In this document: positions 7,121-13,899 of the stretch, piece by piece
Layout: each line of letters starts with the position of its first letter
Position numbering within the stretch: the stretch's first letter is position 1
IMG/VR virus record: IMGVR_UViG_3300050821_013875
Span: 1 to 27,778 of that record
DNA: 27,778 nt
Source of the DNA: a virus
Reading direction: 5' to 3' (one strand)
Program-made: the position numbers and the translations under genes
Notes under the pieces: generated by a model
Seen by the model: the letters and a program-made list of their open reading frames with translations, nothing else
Told to the model about the DNA's origin: nothing
The model's database searches: none

Positions 7121-7149
7121 TTGACAGTCGGACAACAACGGCATAGGGA
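7121..7149 (+). promoter_or_regulatory. Promoter with imperfect TTGAC-N5-GACAA operator
   Basis: A TTGACA box (7121-7126) is followed after 17 bases by TAGGGA (7144-7149), a weak -10. TTGAC-N5-GACAA (7121-7135) is one base short of the perfect palindrome at 2503 and 18095. Its first 17 bases (TCTTGAC-n-GT-n-GG-n-CAA, from 7119) match the 2501 site at most positions. It lies between the divergent genes 6902-7063 and 7162-7794. Confidence 0.5.
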
Positions 7150-7161
7150 CTAGAGGCGCGA

Positions 7162-7794
7162 ATGAGCGAATCGAAAGCCATCACGAAGGTCATCCTCGAT
7201 CTCGAGACGAACCCCGATCTCGATCCGGACGATCGGCACCGGTACGCGAACATCGTGCGCGACTACATCGACACGCTCGAGCGCAAGATCGAGGCGAGCG
7301 CAGCGCGCGGCGCGCGCGAGGTCGAGAAGGTGTTCGCGCCGCCCGGGCCTCGGGAGCGGAACGTGCTCGTGTGGAGCCGAGGGACGAGCGTCAGCATCCG
7401 GCTCGACGGTCCCGAAGAGGCGGCGTGGCTCGAGGAGCTCGCGACGGACTGCCCCCAGGCGATTCGCTTCCGGCTCGAGCCGCAGAGCGCGAAGAGGGTC
7501 GAGGCGAACGTTGAGCACGCGTGGATGCGCGGCCTTCGCGCTCACGTGCTCCCTGTTCGCGTCTCGCGGGTCGACGAGGGCCAAGCTGCCCGGCCGTTCG
7601 ACGAGCGCGTTCTCGAGGCAGTGAGGGCCGTCAGCGAGGCGGGCGACTGGGTGCTCTGGGGGCCGCGCCGGCGGAACGTGGGCGGCCACAAGGGCGACTC
7701 GCTCATCGTCACCTTCTCCCGGACGAGGCTCGAGCCGTGGGGCGAGGACACGCTCGGCGACGACGCCGACGGAGACGCCGCCGATGACGGATGA
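7162..7794 (+). CDS. Hypothetical protein
   Basis: The product is 210 aa, the first gene behind the promoter at 7121. The ATG at 7162 follows a possible TAGAGG ribosome binding site with about 5 bases of spacing. Residues 1-50 are helical (KAITKVILDLETNPDLDPDD and a basic helix). Strands and helices with WSRGTSVSIRLDGPEEAAWL follow, then AGDWVLWGPRRRNVGGHKGD and an acidic tail (DDADGDAADD). No family is recognised. It overlaps the next gene by 11 bases. Confidence 0.6.
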   Translation: MSESKAITKVILDLETNPDLDPDDRHRYANIVRDYIDTLERKIEASAARGAREVEKVFAPPGPRERNVLVWSRGTSVSIRLDGPEEAAWLEELATDCPQAIRFRLEPQSAKRVEANVEHAWMRGLRAHVLPVRVSRVDEGQAARPFDERVLEAVRAVSEAGDWVLWGPRRRNVGGHKGDSLIVTFSRTRLEPWGEDTLGDDADGDAADDG

Positions 7795-8062
7795 GGTTCC
7801 GGCCGAGCTGCGCGCTCGGCTTGAGGAAGAGGTCGGCAAGGCGCTCGAGCCGTTCTTCGGCAAAGAGCTCACGGACCCCATGCGCAAGAGCTTGCGCGCG
7901 ACCGTGCAGCTCACGCTCAACAACCTGCGCATCCGCGAAAAGATCAGGGTGCCGAGCGTGGTCGTCATGATCCATCCGGCGCTCGGTCAGCTTCGGTTCG
8001 TCGTCGGCGCGTCTCCCCTCTTGATCGCGGCGGCCGTGCGCGAGGGGTGGGAGGTCGAATGA
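7784..8062 (+). CDS. Hypothetical protein
   Basis: The product is 92 aa. An acidic helical N-terminal half (LRARLEEEVGKALEPFFG) is followed by a conserved-looking VQLTLNNLRIREKIRVPSVV strand-helix unit and a hydrophobic HPALGQLRFVVGASPLLIAA segment. That segment is too short and broken for a clear membrane helix. Overlaps on both sides (11 bases with the previous gene, ATGA with the next) show co-translation. Confidence 0.55.
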   Translation: MTDEVPAELRARLEEEVGKALEPFFGKELTDPMRKSLRATVQLTLNNLRIREKIRVPSVVVMIHPALGQLRFVVGASPLLIAAAVREGWEVE

Positions 8063-8220
8063 CGAAGGCGAAGGCCGAGCAGGAGGCGCAGCGGCATTGT
8101 GCGCGCTGCGGGCTCCCGATCATCAAGTCGCCCTATGGGCGGTGGAAGCACGTCGGCAATCGCTACTCGGGCAAGGGATGCGGCGCCGAGCCGACGCTTC
8201 GGGGGCGCAGGAAGAAGTGA
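8059..8220 (+). CDS. Very small zinc-ribbon-like protein
   Basis: The product is 53 aa, from an ATG overlapping the previous stop to a TGA that overlaps the next GTG. It has an N-terminal charged helix, then C14-x2-C17 (CARCG), and later H31 and C41 (GKGCG). This spacing fits a small zinc ribbon or knuckle. The C-terminus is basic (RGRRKK). Such proteins often bind nucleic acid or another protein, but no partner can be named. Confidence 0.6.
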   Translation: MTKAKAEQEAQRHCARCGLPIIKSPYGRWKHVGNRYSGKGCGAEPTLRGRRKK

Positions 8221-8474
8221 GGCAGCAGCACGTCGACTATCAGGTCGGGTATCAGTGGCGCGCGATGCCGCTCAAGAGCGCTCGCGCGGAGATACTCGAG
8301 AAGCTCGACGCGCTCGTCGGCGACGAGCTCACGGTCGCCGGCTCGTTCTTCTTCGTGTTCTGCGAGGCGCATCAAGGGCCCAGCAAGGAAGGCGGGTCTC
8401 TGCGCCGATGGACCCCCGACGACAAGTTCCGGAAGCTCATCCGCGAAGCGGCAGAAAGGCAGAAGAGGCCATGA
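8217..8474 (+). CDS. Hypothetical protein
   Basis: The product is 85 aa from a GTG start overlapping the previous gene (GTGA). A YQVGYQWRAMPL segment is followed by a helix (ARAEILEKLDALVGDELT), a hydrophobic strand VAGSFFFVFCE, and a basic C-terminal helix. No known motif was found. It overlaps the next small gene by ATGA. Confidence 0.55.
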   Translation: MRQQHVDYQVGYQWRAMPLKSARAEILEKLDALVGDELTVAGSFFFVFCEAHQGPSKEGGSLRRWTPDDKFRKLIREAAERQKRP

Positions 8475-8566
8475 GGACACCGATCGAAGAGATGAAGTCG
8501 CGTCTCCGCAAGCCCTACCGGGCGAGGCGCACGGAGCCGCGGCCAGGGCTGGAGGATTGTCGATGA
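8471..8566 (+). CDS. Possible 31-aa leader peptide or small protein
   Basis: A short frame from an ATG that overlaps the previous stop (ATGA) to a TGA that overlaps the helicase ATG (ATGA). It is very basic (RLRKPYRARR). The perfect overlap on both sides argues for real translation coupling, but the length makes it uncertain as a functional protein. Confidence 0.35.
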   Translation: MRTPIEEMKSRLRKPYRARRTEPRPGLEDCR

Positions 8567-10848
8567 CCGACTGGTCTCACTACCAGCGCGCGATCTTCGA
8601 CTTCGTGGAAGACCCCGCCGAGCACGCGGCGGCGCGGAGCGCGGTCGTGGTCGCGCGCGCTGGTAGCGGCAAGACGACGACGCTCATCGCGTCGGCGGCG
8701 CGCTACCCGATTCGTGGTCGCATGGCGATCGTGGCTTTCGCCAACAAGAGCAAGGATCGGATCGAAGCATCGGGCCCGCCCAAACACTTCGACGTGACGA
8801 CGTTGCATTCGCTCGGGCTGACGCTCCTCAAGCGCCACAACCCCCGCTTGAAGGTCGACAAGGAGGGCGAGAAGCTCCTCGAGATCGTCGGGCTCGAGCG
8901 CGGCCTGACGCCGGCGCAGCGCAAGCTCGTGGCGTCGGTCGTGAAGGTGGCGAAGACGCGGCTGCTCATGAGTGAGCCCGAGATCGAATCGCTCTTGCTC
9001 GACATGGACGACGGCGAGCTCGCCTCGCGCGAGGACGTGGATGTCGCAGCGCGGGCGGTGTCGAACGTCCTCTTCGAGTGCCGCGAGCGCGACGGGCTCG
9101 TCGACTTCGACGACATGATCTGGTTGCCGGTCGAGCTCGGCTTGTCGGCAGCGCATTACCGCGTGCTCTTGGTCGACGAGCTGCAGGACATGACGCGAGC
9201 GCAGACGGCGCTCGTGGCGAGCGTGACGCTCGGCGGTCGCGTGCTCGGCTTCGGCGATCCGGCGCAATGTCATCCGCCCGGGACCATGATCGACGTAGGC
9301 GGCGGCGCCGCCATCCCGATCGAGAACCTGCGCGATGGCGAACGCGTTCGCGGGTGGGAGCGCGGGTCCCAACGGATGGGAGCCGGGCGCACGATTCGTG
9401 TCGCCCGCCGGCCGTACGTCGGCGAGATGCTCGACGTTCGCGTCGGTGCCTCGATCGCGCCCATGACGCCGAATCACAAGGTACTCGCGAGGTGGAGCGA
9501 TCGGACGCCTGGCACGTGCGTCACCTATCTGATGTATCGGCACGGGTTCGGGTGCCGCGTCGGATGGTGTCAGCTCTTCATGCGCCCGACCGCGAGTGGC
9601 AGCGGTGCCTTGCATCTTCCGGTTCGTCATCGTCTCGAGAGGGCGGACGCTACGTGGATCCTGAAGGTGCACAGCACGCGCACGGAGGCCAGCGCGTACG
9701 AGAGCATCGTCGCGGCGACGTACGGCCTTCCGACGATCACGTTCGAGCCGGTCAAGGGGGCGCAGCATCTCACCGAGGCGACCATCGCTCATGTCTTTCG
9801 CGAGCTGTGGGCGGATAACGGCTCGCGCGGCGCTGCGTGCCTGAAGGCGCACGGCTTGGCGCCCGAGCTGCCTTTCTACCCGTGGCCGAATCGAGAGAAG
9901 GACGCGCCCCAGGGCCGTCGCACGTTTTTCGAGGTCTACGCCGCGAACCTGATCCCCGAGATGATGTCTCTCCCAACGGCGCTCGGGCCGTGGGTTCCCG
10001 TGTCAAAAGTGTGGCGGCGTCCGTACAGCGGAGACGTCTACTCGCTCGATGTAGATCGAGATCACAGCTACGCCGCGAATGGCGTGGTCGTCTTGAACTG
10101 CATCTACCAGTTCGCCGGCGCGTGCGACGACGCGGTCGGGGATCTCGCGGCGCGCACGAACGCGGTCAAGCTGCCGCTCTCGATCAGCTACCGGTGCCCG
10201 CTCTCGGTCATCGAAGAGGCGCAGCTCTACGTGCCCGACATCGAGGCGCGCCCGAACGCGCCTGATGGCAAGGTCGTAACGAACAGCAACATGCACGCGG
10301 TGCGCGTCGGCGACCTCGTGCTCTCGCGCACGAACGCGCCGCTCCTTCGGCAGTGCATCGCGTTCGTTCGCGCCGGCGTGCCCGCATACGTGGCGGGGCG
10401 CGCGTACGGTGAGGAGCTCACGCGCCTGCTCGATCGCGCGCGCTCGAGCGATACGGCGGCCTTCTTGCGCTACCTCGAGGGCTGGGCGCGGAGCGAGCGG
10501 CAGAAGCTCGAAGCGGCCGGCAAACCGACCGACCGAGTCGACGATCGGCTCGCGTGCTTTCACGCGCTCGCGGACGGAGCGAGCACGATCCAGGCCCTCC
10601 GCTCGCGACTCGGCAAGCTGTTCACGCCTGCGCGCGACGGCGCCCCCGCGGTCGTCTTCTCGACGGTGCACCAGATGAAGGGCGACGAGTACGACAGGGT
10701 GTTTGTCCTCGACGACACCTTCCGACTGAGTCGGGAGAAGTTCGCAGAGGAGCCCGAGGCGTACCGCGGCAAGGAGGAAGCGAACCTGCGCTACGTGGCG
10801 GTCACGCGCGCGAAGCGCGAGCTGCACTACGTGGCTGGGATCCGGTGA
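8563..10848 (+). CDS. UvrD-like superfamily 1 DNA helicase interrupted by an intein
   Basis: A 761-residue precursor that should splice to a 484-residue ATP-dependent helicase. The ATG at 8563 is chosen over the TTG at 8557 because GGAGG (8551-8555) is 7 bases from the ATG and only 1 from the TTG. SF1 motifs in order are: Walker A ARAGSGKTTTL (31-41); motif Ia FANKSKDR; TTLHSLG; Walker B/II LLVDELQDM (near 205); motif III GDPAQ (residues 231-235) joined after splicing to CIYQFAGA; motif IV LSISYRCPLSV; motif V VHQMKGDEYDRVFVLDD (near 700); and motif VI LRYVAVTRAKREL. The intein occupies residues 236-512. The protein is short for UvrD/Rep (usually about 700 residues), so accessory domains are reduced. 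Likely role: phage DNA replication or recombination. The next gene starts in a GTGA overlap. Confidence 0.85.
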   Translation: MTDWSHYQRAIFDFVEDPAEHAAARSAVVVARAGSGKTTTLIASAARYPIRGRMAIVAFANKSKDRIEASGPPKHFDVTTLHSLGLTLLKRHNPRLKVDKEGEKLLEIVGLERGLTPAQRKLVASVVKVAKTRLLMSEPEIESLLLDMDDGELASREDVDVAARAVSNVLFECRERDGLVDFDDMIWLPVELGLSAAHYRVLLVDELQDMTRAQTALVASVTLGGRVLGFGDPAQCHPPGTMIDVGGGAAIPIENLRDGERVRGWERGSQRMGAGRTIRVARRPYVGEMLDVRVGASIAPMTPNHKVLARWSDRTPGTCVTYLMYRHGFGCRVGWCQLFMRPTASGSGALHLPVRHRLERADATWILKVHSTRTEASAYESIVAATYGLPTITFEPVKGAQHLTEATIAHVFRELWADNGSRGAACLKAHGLAPELPFYPWPNREKDAPQGRRTFFEVYAANLIPEMMSLPTALGPWVPVSKVWRRPYSGDVYSLDVDRDHSYAANGVVVLNCIYQFAGACDDAVGDLAARTNAVKLPLSISYRCPLSVIEEAQLYVPDIEARPNAPDGKVVTNSNMHAVRVGDLVLSRTNAPLLRQCIAFVRAGVPAYVAGRAYGEELTRLLDRARSSDTAAFLRYLEGWARSERQKLEAAGKPTDRVDDRLACFHALADGASTIQALRSRLGKLFTPARDGAPAVVFSTVHQMKGDEYDRVFVLDDTFRLSREKFAEEPEAYRGKEEANLRYVAVTRAKRELHYVAGIR
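9268..10098 (+). mobile_element. Intein in helicase motif III (277 residues)
   Basis: The intein runs from Cys236 (after GDPAQ) to Asn512 (before CIYQF). The N-terminal splice block reads CHPPGTMIDV, with PIENLRDGERVRGW after it. Block B is PMTPNHKVLARW (T-x-x-H). The C-terminal blocks are YSGDVYSLDVDRDHSYAANG and VVVLN, with Cys as +1 nucleophile. The usual penultimate His is replaced by Leu. There is no LAGLIDADG pair. Between block B and the C-terminal part lies an insert with TYLMY, CRVG, a following Arg, then WILKV and AYESIVAATYG. Its spacing recalls a GIY-YIG type nuclease, but it is too divergent to name with confidence. Confidence 0.85.
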
Positions 10849-11105
10849 GTCAGGAGTCTCGCGTTACGAAGGCGTCCGACATCATCTCTGATGAGGCTTT
10901 CCTGGCCTGCGTGGACAAGTACAACTTGGAGCACCCGGAGATGGGTGGCGCGGTCTCCTGGAAGATGGCCGAAGCGCTCGTAGTTCCCATCAAGGTCCTG
11001 CGCGCGAAGGCGGCTTCCCTCATTAGGCGCGGCGTGATCGAGGGTTGTAGCTGCGGCTGCCGTGGCGACTTCCGACGTGTGAAAAGCGACACGCTCGGAA
11101 GCTGA
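10845..11105 (+). CDS. Small winged-helix-like protein
   Basis: The product is 86 aa from a GTG overlapping the helicase stop (GTGA). The middle (WKMAEALVVPIKVLRAKAAS, then LIRRGVIEG) looks like a winged-helix or HTH, of the style of a MarR/DprA-type recognition helix followed by a short wing. A Cys cluster follows (CSCGCRGDF). It could bind DNA; no family is firmly recognised. Confidence 0.5.
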   Translation: MSQESRVTKASDIISDEAFLACVDKYNLEHPEMGGAVSWKMAEALVVPIKVLRAKAASLIRRGVIEGCSCGCRGDFRRVKSDTLGS

Positions 11106-11140
11106 CAAATCTCGGACCGGATCAAGAAGGAGCATCCCGG

Positions 11141-11701
11141 ATGGACATGAACTGGAACCTCGACAAGCTGTGCGAAGAGAACCTCGTTTGGGTGAAGGCG
11201 AACTTCGGCGAGCGGCCGAAGCATCAGCCTCTTCTCGGCATCATCGAGGAGCTCGGGGAGCTCGACGAGGCGGTCGCGCTGAAGGACGTCATCGACGCGT
11301 GTGCCGACGTGATGATCTTCATGGCGGACTTCTGCAACGCGATGGGGTTCAGCCTGCAGTCGATGTACGAGCTCGCGAAGAAGCGTCTGCACGACGTCGA
11401 GCGGCCGTCGCGGCTCGCCGCGGTCGGGCACCTCGCGCACGCGTTCCTCAAGAACGAGCAGGGCATCCGCGGGACACCGGCCGAGCTCGAGGGCCGCATG
11501 TTCAAGGCGTGCGAGTCGATTATCCTGACGGTCCTCGGCGAGGCGCGCTTCCACCGCTTCGATCTGCTCGAGGAGACGCACAAGACGTGGAAGCAGGTCG
11601 AGCAACGCGTCTGGCGCTGCCAGGCGGTCGACTTCGTGAGCGGCGCCATCTGCGGCAGCGGCACCGTGGGAGGCACCGCGCGCTGCGCGATGCACACGTG
11701 A
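11141..11701 (+). CDS. MazG-like nucleotide pyrophosphohydrolase
   Basis: The product is 186 aa. MazG-type enzymes hydrolyse (d)NTPs, or ppGpp-related nucleotides, to monophosphates. The metal-binding signature is visible as EELGEL (residues 36-41) and DVIDACADVMIF (49-60), that is ExxE followed by DxxxD on the next helix. AAGGAG about 8 bases before the ATG at 11141 supports the start; an ATG two codons further in is also possible. The C-terminal half (about 85-186) is longer than in minimal MazG and includes HRFDLLEETHKTWKQVEQR and a Gly/Ser-rich end with Cys residues. Phage MazG proteins are thought to alter host nucleotide signalling; here it would work with the dNMP kinase at 523. Confidence 0.75.
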   Translation: MDMNWNLDKLCEENLVWVKANFGERPKHQPLLGIIEELGELDEAVALKDVIDACADVMIFMADFCNAMGFSLQSMYELAKKRLHDVERPSRLAAVGHLAHAFLKNEQGIRGTPAELEGRMFKACESIILTVLGEARFHRFDLLEETHKTWKQVEQRVWRCQAVDFVSGAICGSGTVGGTARCAMHT

Positions 11702-11707
11702 CCGGCG

Positions 11708-11964
11708 ATGGACGGCGTCGCTGACGAACTGGACGAGGAGCGCGAGCGCGCGGCCGAGGCCGCGACGGCGGCCCGCATCTTCGATCTCGAAACGCGCCTC
11801 GCGGCGTCGCGCGCTGCCTTCAGGGCGCTCGAGGTGCGACTCGCTGGGCGCGTCGAGATCAACAGCAACAACGCCGCCGCGGCGTGCAAGGCTGGCGACG
11901 TGCGCAGGGTTTCAAGCTCGCGCTCGAGGATGCGCGTACGATCTTCGCGGAGGTCGATCGATGA
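11708..11964 (+). pseudogene. Small helical protein with probable frameshift
   Basis: From the ATG at 11708 the frame encodes a convincing charged helical protein (LDEERERAAEAATAARIFDL, then TRLAASRAAFRALEVRL) for about 60 residues. It then turns into Ser/Arg-rich sequence of shadow type. The frame one base earlier reads well from about 11905 (AQGFKLALEDARTIFAEVDR) and stops at 11962-11964, exactly at an ATGA overlap with the next gene. That is how nearly every gene pair here is joined. The simplest reading is one gene of about 85 codons with a one-base change between roughly 11870 and 11910. A sequencing error is possible. Confidence 0.45.
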
Positions 11965-12155
11965 CGATGAACCGCGCCCAGTTCCTCGCCTGTCAGCAGC
12001 AGCTCAAGACGATCGCGACGCTCGTGCGCGAGCTCCCCCTGCGCGAGTTCATCGCGCAGGCAGGCGCGGACGACGTGCAGGCGAAGTCGATCGCGACCGA
12101 GCTGCTCGCGCTGCAGGCGTCGCTCCCCCCCGTGCCGGCGAACATCGTCCGATGA
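11961..12155 (+). CDS. Small hypothetical protein
   Basis: The product is 64 aa, helical (CQQQLKTIATLVRELPLREF), with a Pro-rich end (LPPVPANIV). It begins at the ATG at 11961 (a second ATG at 11967 is possible) and overlaps the next gene by ATGA. The single Cys and the Gln repeat give no clue. No family is recognised. Confidence 0.5.
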   Translation: MTMNRAQFLACQQQLKTIATLVRELPLREFIAQAGADDVQAKSIATELLALQASLPPVPANIVR

Positions 12156-12493
12156 ACATCGAGCGCGCGCGGGTTATCGCTCGGACGACTGGCATCTCCG
12201 TTCGTGAAGCGCGGCAGCGGCTCGAGGCCATCGAGAAGGACCCCGAGCTGCTCGCCGCGTTCGAGGAGGTCGAGGCGAGGAGCCAGGCGTACGTCGTGAC
12301 GAACGCCCAGCGCGGCGAGGACGGCACGATTGCCGTGAGCGTCGCGCCGCTCGTAGCGGGCAGCGCTGGCGACGTGAGCATCATCGCGCCCGGCGGGCGC
12401 GAGAAGATGCGGCGCGCCGTCGCGCTGCTCGAGCTCGAGCAGGTCTTCGGGACGCCACGGACCGTGCTGCCCTTCCTGCGCGTCGCGCGCTAG
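12152..12493 (+). CDS. Hypothetical protein, last gene of the replication-side operon
   Basis: The product is 113 aa from an ATG overlapping the previous stop. The N-terminal 40 residues (ARTTGISVREARQRLEAIEK) could be a small helix-turn-helix. The middle is strand-rich and ends in LPFLRVAR. The frame is open far upstream without being coding there, so the start is set by the ATGA overlap. The next gene is the first of the virion block, so this is probably the end of a transcription unit. Confidence 0.5.
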   Translation: MNIERARVIARTTGISVREARQRLEAIEKDPELLAAFEEVEARSQAYVVTNAQRGEDGTIAVSVAPLVAGSAGDVSIIAPGGREKMRRAVALLELEQVFGTPRTVLPFLRVAR

Positions 12494-12515
12494 GCTGCTC
12501 GGCGAGGGCGCCGGC

Positions 12516-12842
12516 ATGCTCGACACCACGTACCAGGGCGCCGTCGCACCCGAGTCGTACAAGGTCACGGTCAAGCAGGGGAAGAGCGGGATCGATCTCA
12601 CGACGGCGACCGCCGCGCAGATGCTCGTCCAGCTCCCCGACGGCGAAGATGCCACGTGGTCGGCGTCGATCGTGTCCGGCGCGACGGCGCTGGCGCTCGT
12701 CGCGGTGCACTTCTTCGGCAGCGGCGATCTCCCCCAGGTGGGCGACTACAAGGTCGTCGTGAAGCTCACGGTCCCCGGCGGCTTCATTCGAACGCCCCCC
12801 TCGACGTTGCGCGTGCTCCCCCCCTTCGGGACCATCTGTTAG
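12516..12842 (+). CDS. Beta-sandwich virion protein (BppU-like)
   Basis: The product is 108 aa. The pattern is YKVTVKQGKSGIDLTTATAA, then alternating strands with VSGATALALVAVHFFGSGDL, then VGDYKVVVKLTVPGGFIRTP and a terminal TLRVLPPFG. It resembles the Ig-like BppU-type beta sandwich found in phage baseplate and fibre proteins. Such proteins sit at the virion surface. The first of a run of beta-rich genes, it marks the change from replication to structural genes. The family call is by style only. Confidence 0.55.
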   Translation: MLDTTYQGAVAPESYKVTVKQGKSGIDLTTATAAQMLVQLPDGEDATWSASIVSGATALALVAVHFFGSGDLPQVGDYKVVVKLTVPGGFIRTPPSTLRVLPPFGTIC

Positions 12843-12845
12843 GCT
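12840..12845 (+). promoter_or_regulatory. TANNNT box 7 bases before the ATG
   Basis: TAGGCT, overlapping the stop codon of the previous gene, is 7 bases from the ATG at 12853. Boxes of the same type and spacing precede 2538, 18149, 27722 and, on the minus strand, 18059. It may be a -10 box of a leaderless transcript. No clear -35 box is present. Confidence 0.3.
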
Positions 12846-12852
12846 TGCGGCC

Positions 12853-13314
12853 ATGTCGCTCTCGAACGCGTTCGAATCCGACGTCCTCAAGCTGCTCCTG
12901 CAGAACGCGAACATCGCGAACCTCGGGGACGCCACGGGCGTGCGAGGCAGCTCGACGGCCGGCAACCTCTACATGGCCTTGCACACCGCCGATCCGGGTG
13001 AGGCAGGCGATCAGACGACGAGCGAGGCGACGTACGGCTCTTACGTGAGGCAGGCCATCCCGCGCACGTCTTCGGACTGGGACGTGACGGGCACGGCGCC
13101 GACGCAGGGCGCGAACCACAACCAGATCACCTTCCCCGCGGCGTCGAGCCCCACGCCGCCGACCGTGCAGACGCTCACGCACTTCTCGCTCGGCTTCGCC
13201 TCGAGCGGCGCGAGCGAGATCTTCGTCTCGGGGCCGCTCGGCGCACCGATCGCGGTGTCGACGCCCGTGCAGCCGTTCTTCCCCGCGGGGACGATCGTCG
13301 TCACGGCGGACTGA
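12853..13314 (+). CDS. Gp80-like phage virion protein
   Basis: The product is 153 aa. The layout MSLSNAFESDVLKLLLQNAN, LYMALHTADPGEAGDQTTSE, SYVRQAIPR, NQITFPAASS, THFSLG and a final hydrophobic strand pair is characteristic. It belongs to a widespread phage family (often annotated Gp80-like or tail-fibre related) that starts with a short helix, then Y-x-A-L-H-T-x-D-P-G-E. These are virion components, probably tail-tip associated; the precise place is not established here. Confidence 0.65.
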   Translation: MSLSNAFESDVLKLLLQNANIANLGDATGVRGSSTAGNLYMALHTADPGEAGDQTTSEATYGSYVRQAIPRTSSDWDVTGTAPTQGANHNQITFPAASSPTPPTVQTLTHFSLGFASSGASEIFVSGPLGAPIAVSTPVQPFFPAGTIVVTAD

Positions 13315-13325
13315 GCGAGCGCGCC

Positions 13326-13673
13326 ATGAAGCTTCCCAAGAACACGCGGATCACCTGGAACGCCGACGCCCTCGGGCCGGACGGCAAGCCCGGAACGTGG
13401 CGCTGGTACGTGCCGTTTGTGCATCCGCGCGCGGCCGAGAGCGCAGCGATCCGGATCTTCCTCCCCATGCTGATCCAGCGATGGCGCGCGATGGGGCACG
13501 GTCTCGAGAAGGACCGGTATGCAGCGGCGGTGAAGCGGCTGCGCGACGATCGCGCGTTTGTGCAGCACGTCACGGGCGAGCGAGGCGACGGCAAGGGAGA
13601 CCTCGCGGTCTTCGAGGCTGACGAGCGCCCCGCGGGCGGCGCGCTGATCTCGATTCCGGGGTTCGCTTCGTGA
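13326..13673 (+). CDS. Hypothetical virion-cluster protein
   Basis: The product is 115 aa. The sequence (PGTWRWYVPFVHPRAAESAA and the helical IRIFLPMLIQRWRAM) does not match a family I recognise. Its position among structural genes suggests a small structural or assembly role. It overlaps the next start (GTG at 13670) by 4 bases. Confidence 0.5.
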   Translation: MKLPKNTRITWNADALGPDGKPGTWRWYVPFVHPRAAESAAIRIFLPMLIQRWRAMGHGLEKDRYAAAVKRLRDDRAFVQHVTGERGDGKGDLAVFEADERPAGGALISIPGFAS

Positions 13674-13840
13674 CGGCGCCGAGCTGGACGGTCTCGGTCG
13701 GCGGCGCCGCGTGGGCGAGCGCTAAGTCCATGCTCGACCTGTTCAACGGCTCGAGCTCCGCGAAGACGCTGGACGTGTATCGCGTCTATATCTGTTCGTT
13801 CCCGGCGATCCCGGCGACTCGGTCGAGCCCCCGGCCGTGA
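13670..13840 (+). pseudogene. Short, probably frameshifted relative of the next gene
   Basis: From the GTG at 13670 this frame encodes 56 residues. The middle part (SMLDLFNGSSSAKTLDVYRV) resembles the start of the next protein (GIAAVFNNSDPASSIGDVIE), so the two look like diverged paralogues. After about 13790 the frame one base earlier gives a better sequence (LFVPGDPGDSVEPPAVTSEA) and stops at 13888-13890, just before the next gene. Either this is a genuine short protein or a one-base change has cut a longer one. Confidence 0.4.
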
Positions 13841-13899
13841 CGAGCGAGGCGCGTCCGCGCTCACGTCGTCCTCGCGCCGGCGGCGGGTAGGGCCCCGCC

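Noticed and set aside
11907-11913. GGGTTTC as a -1 slippery site in the small frameshifted gene
   Set aside because: The heptamer is not in the phase needed for a shift from the 11708 frame to the following frame, and no downstream structure stands out.
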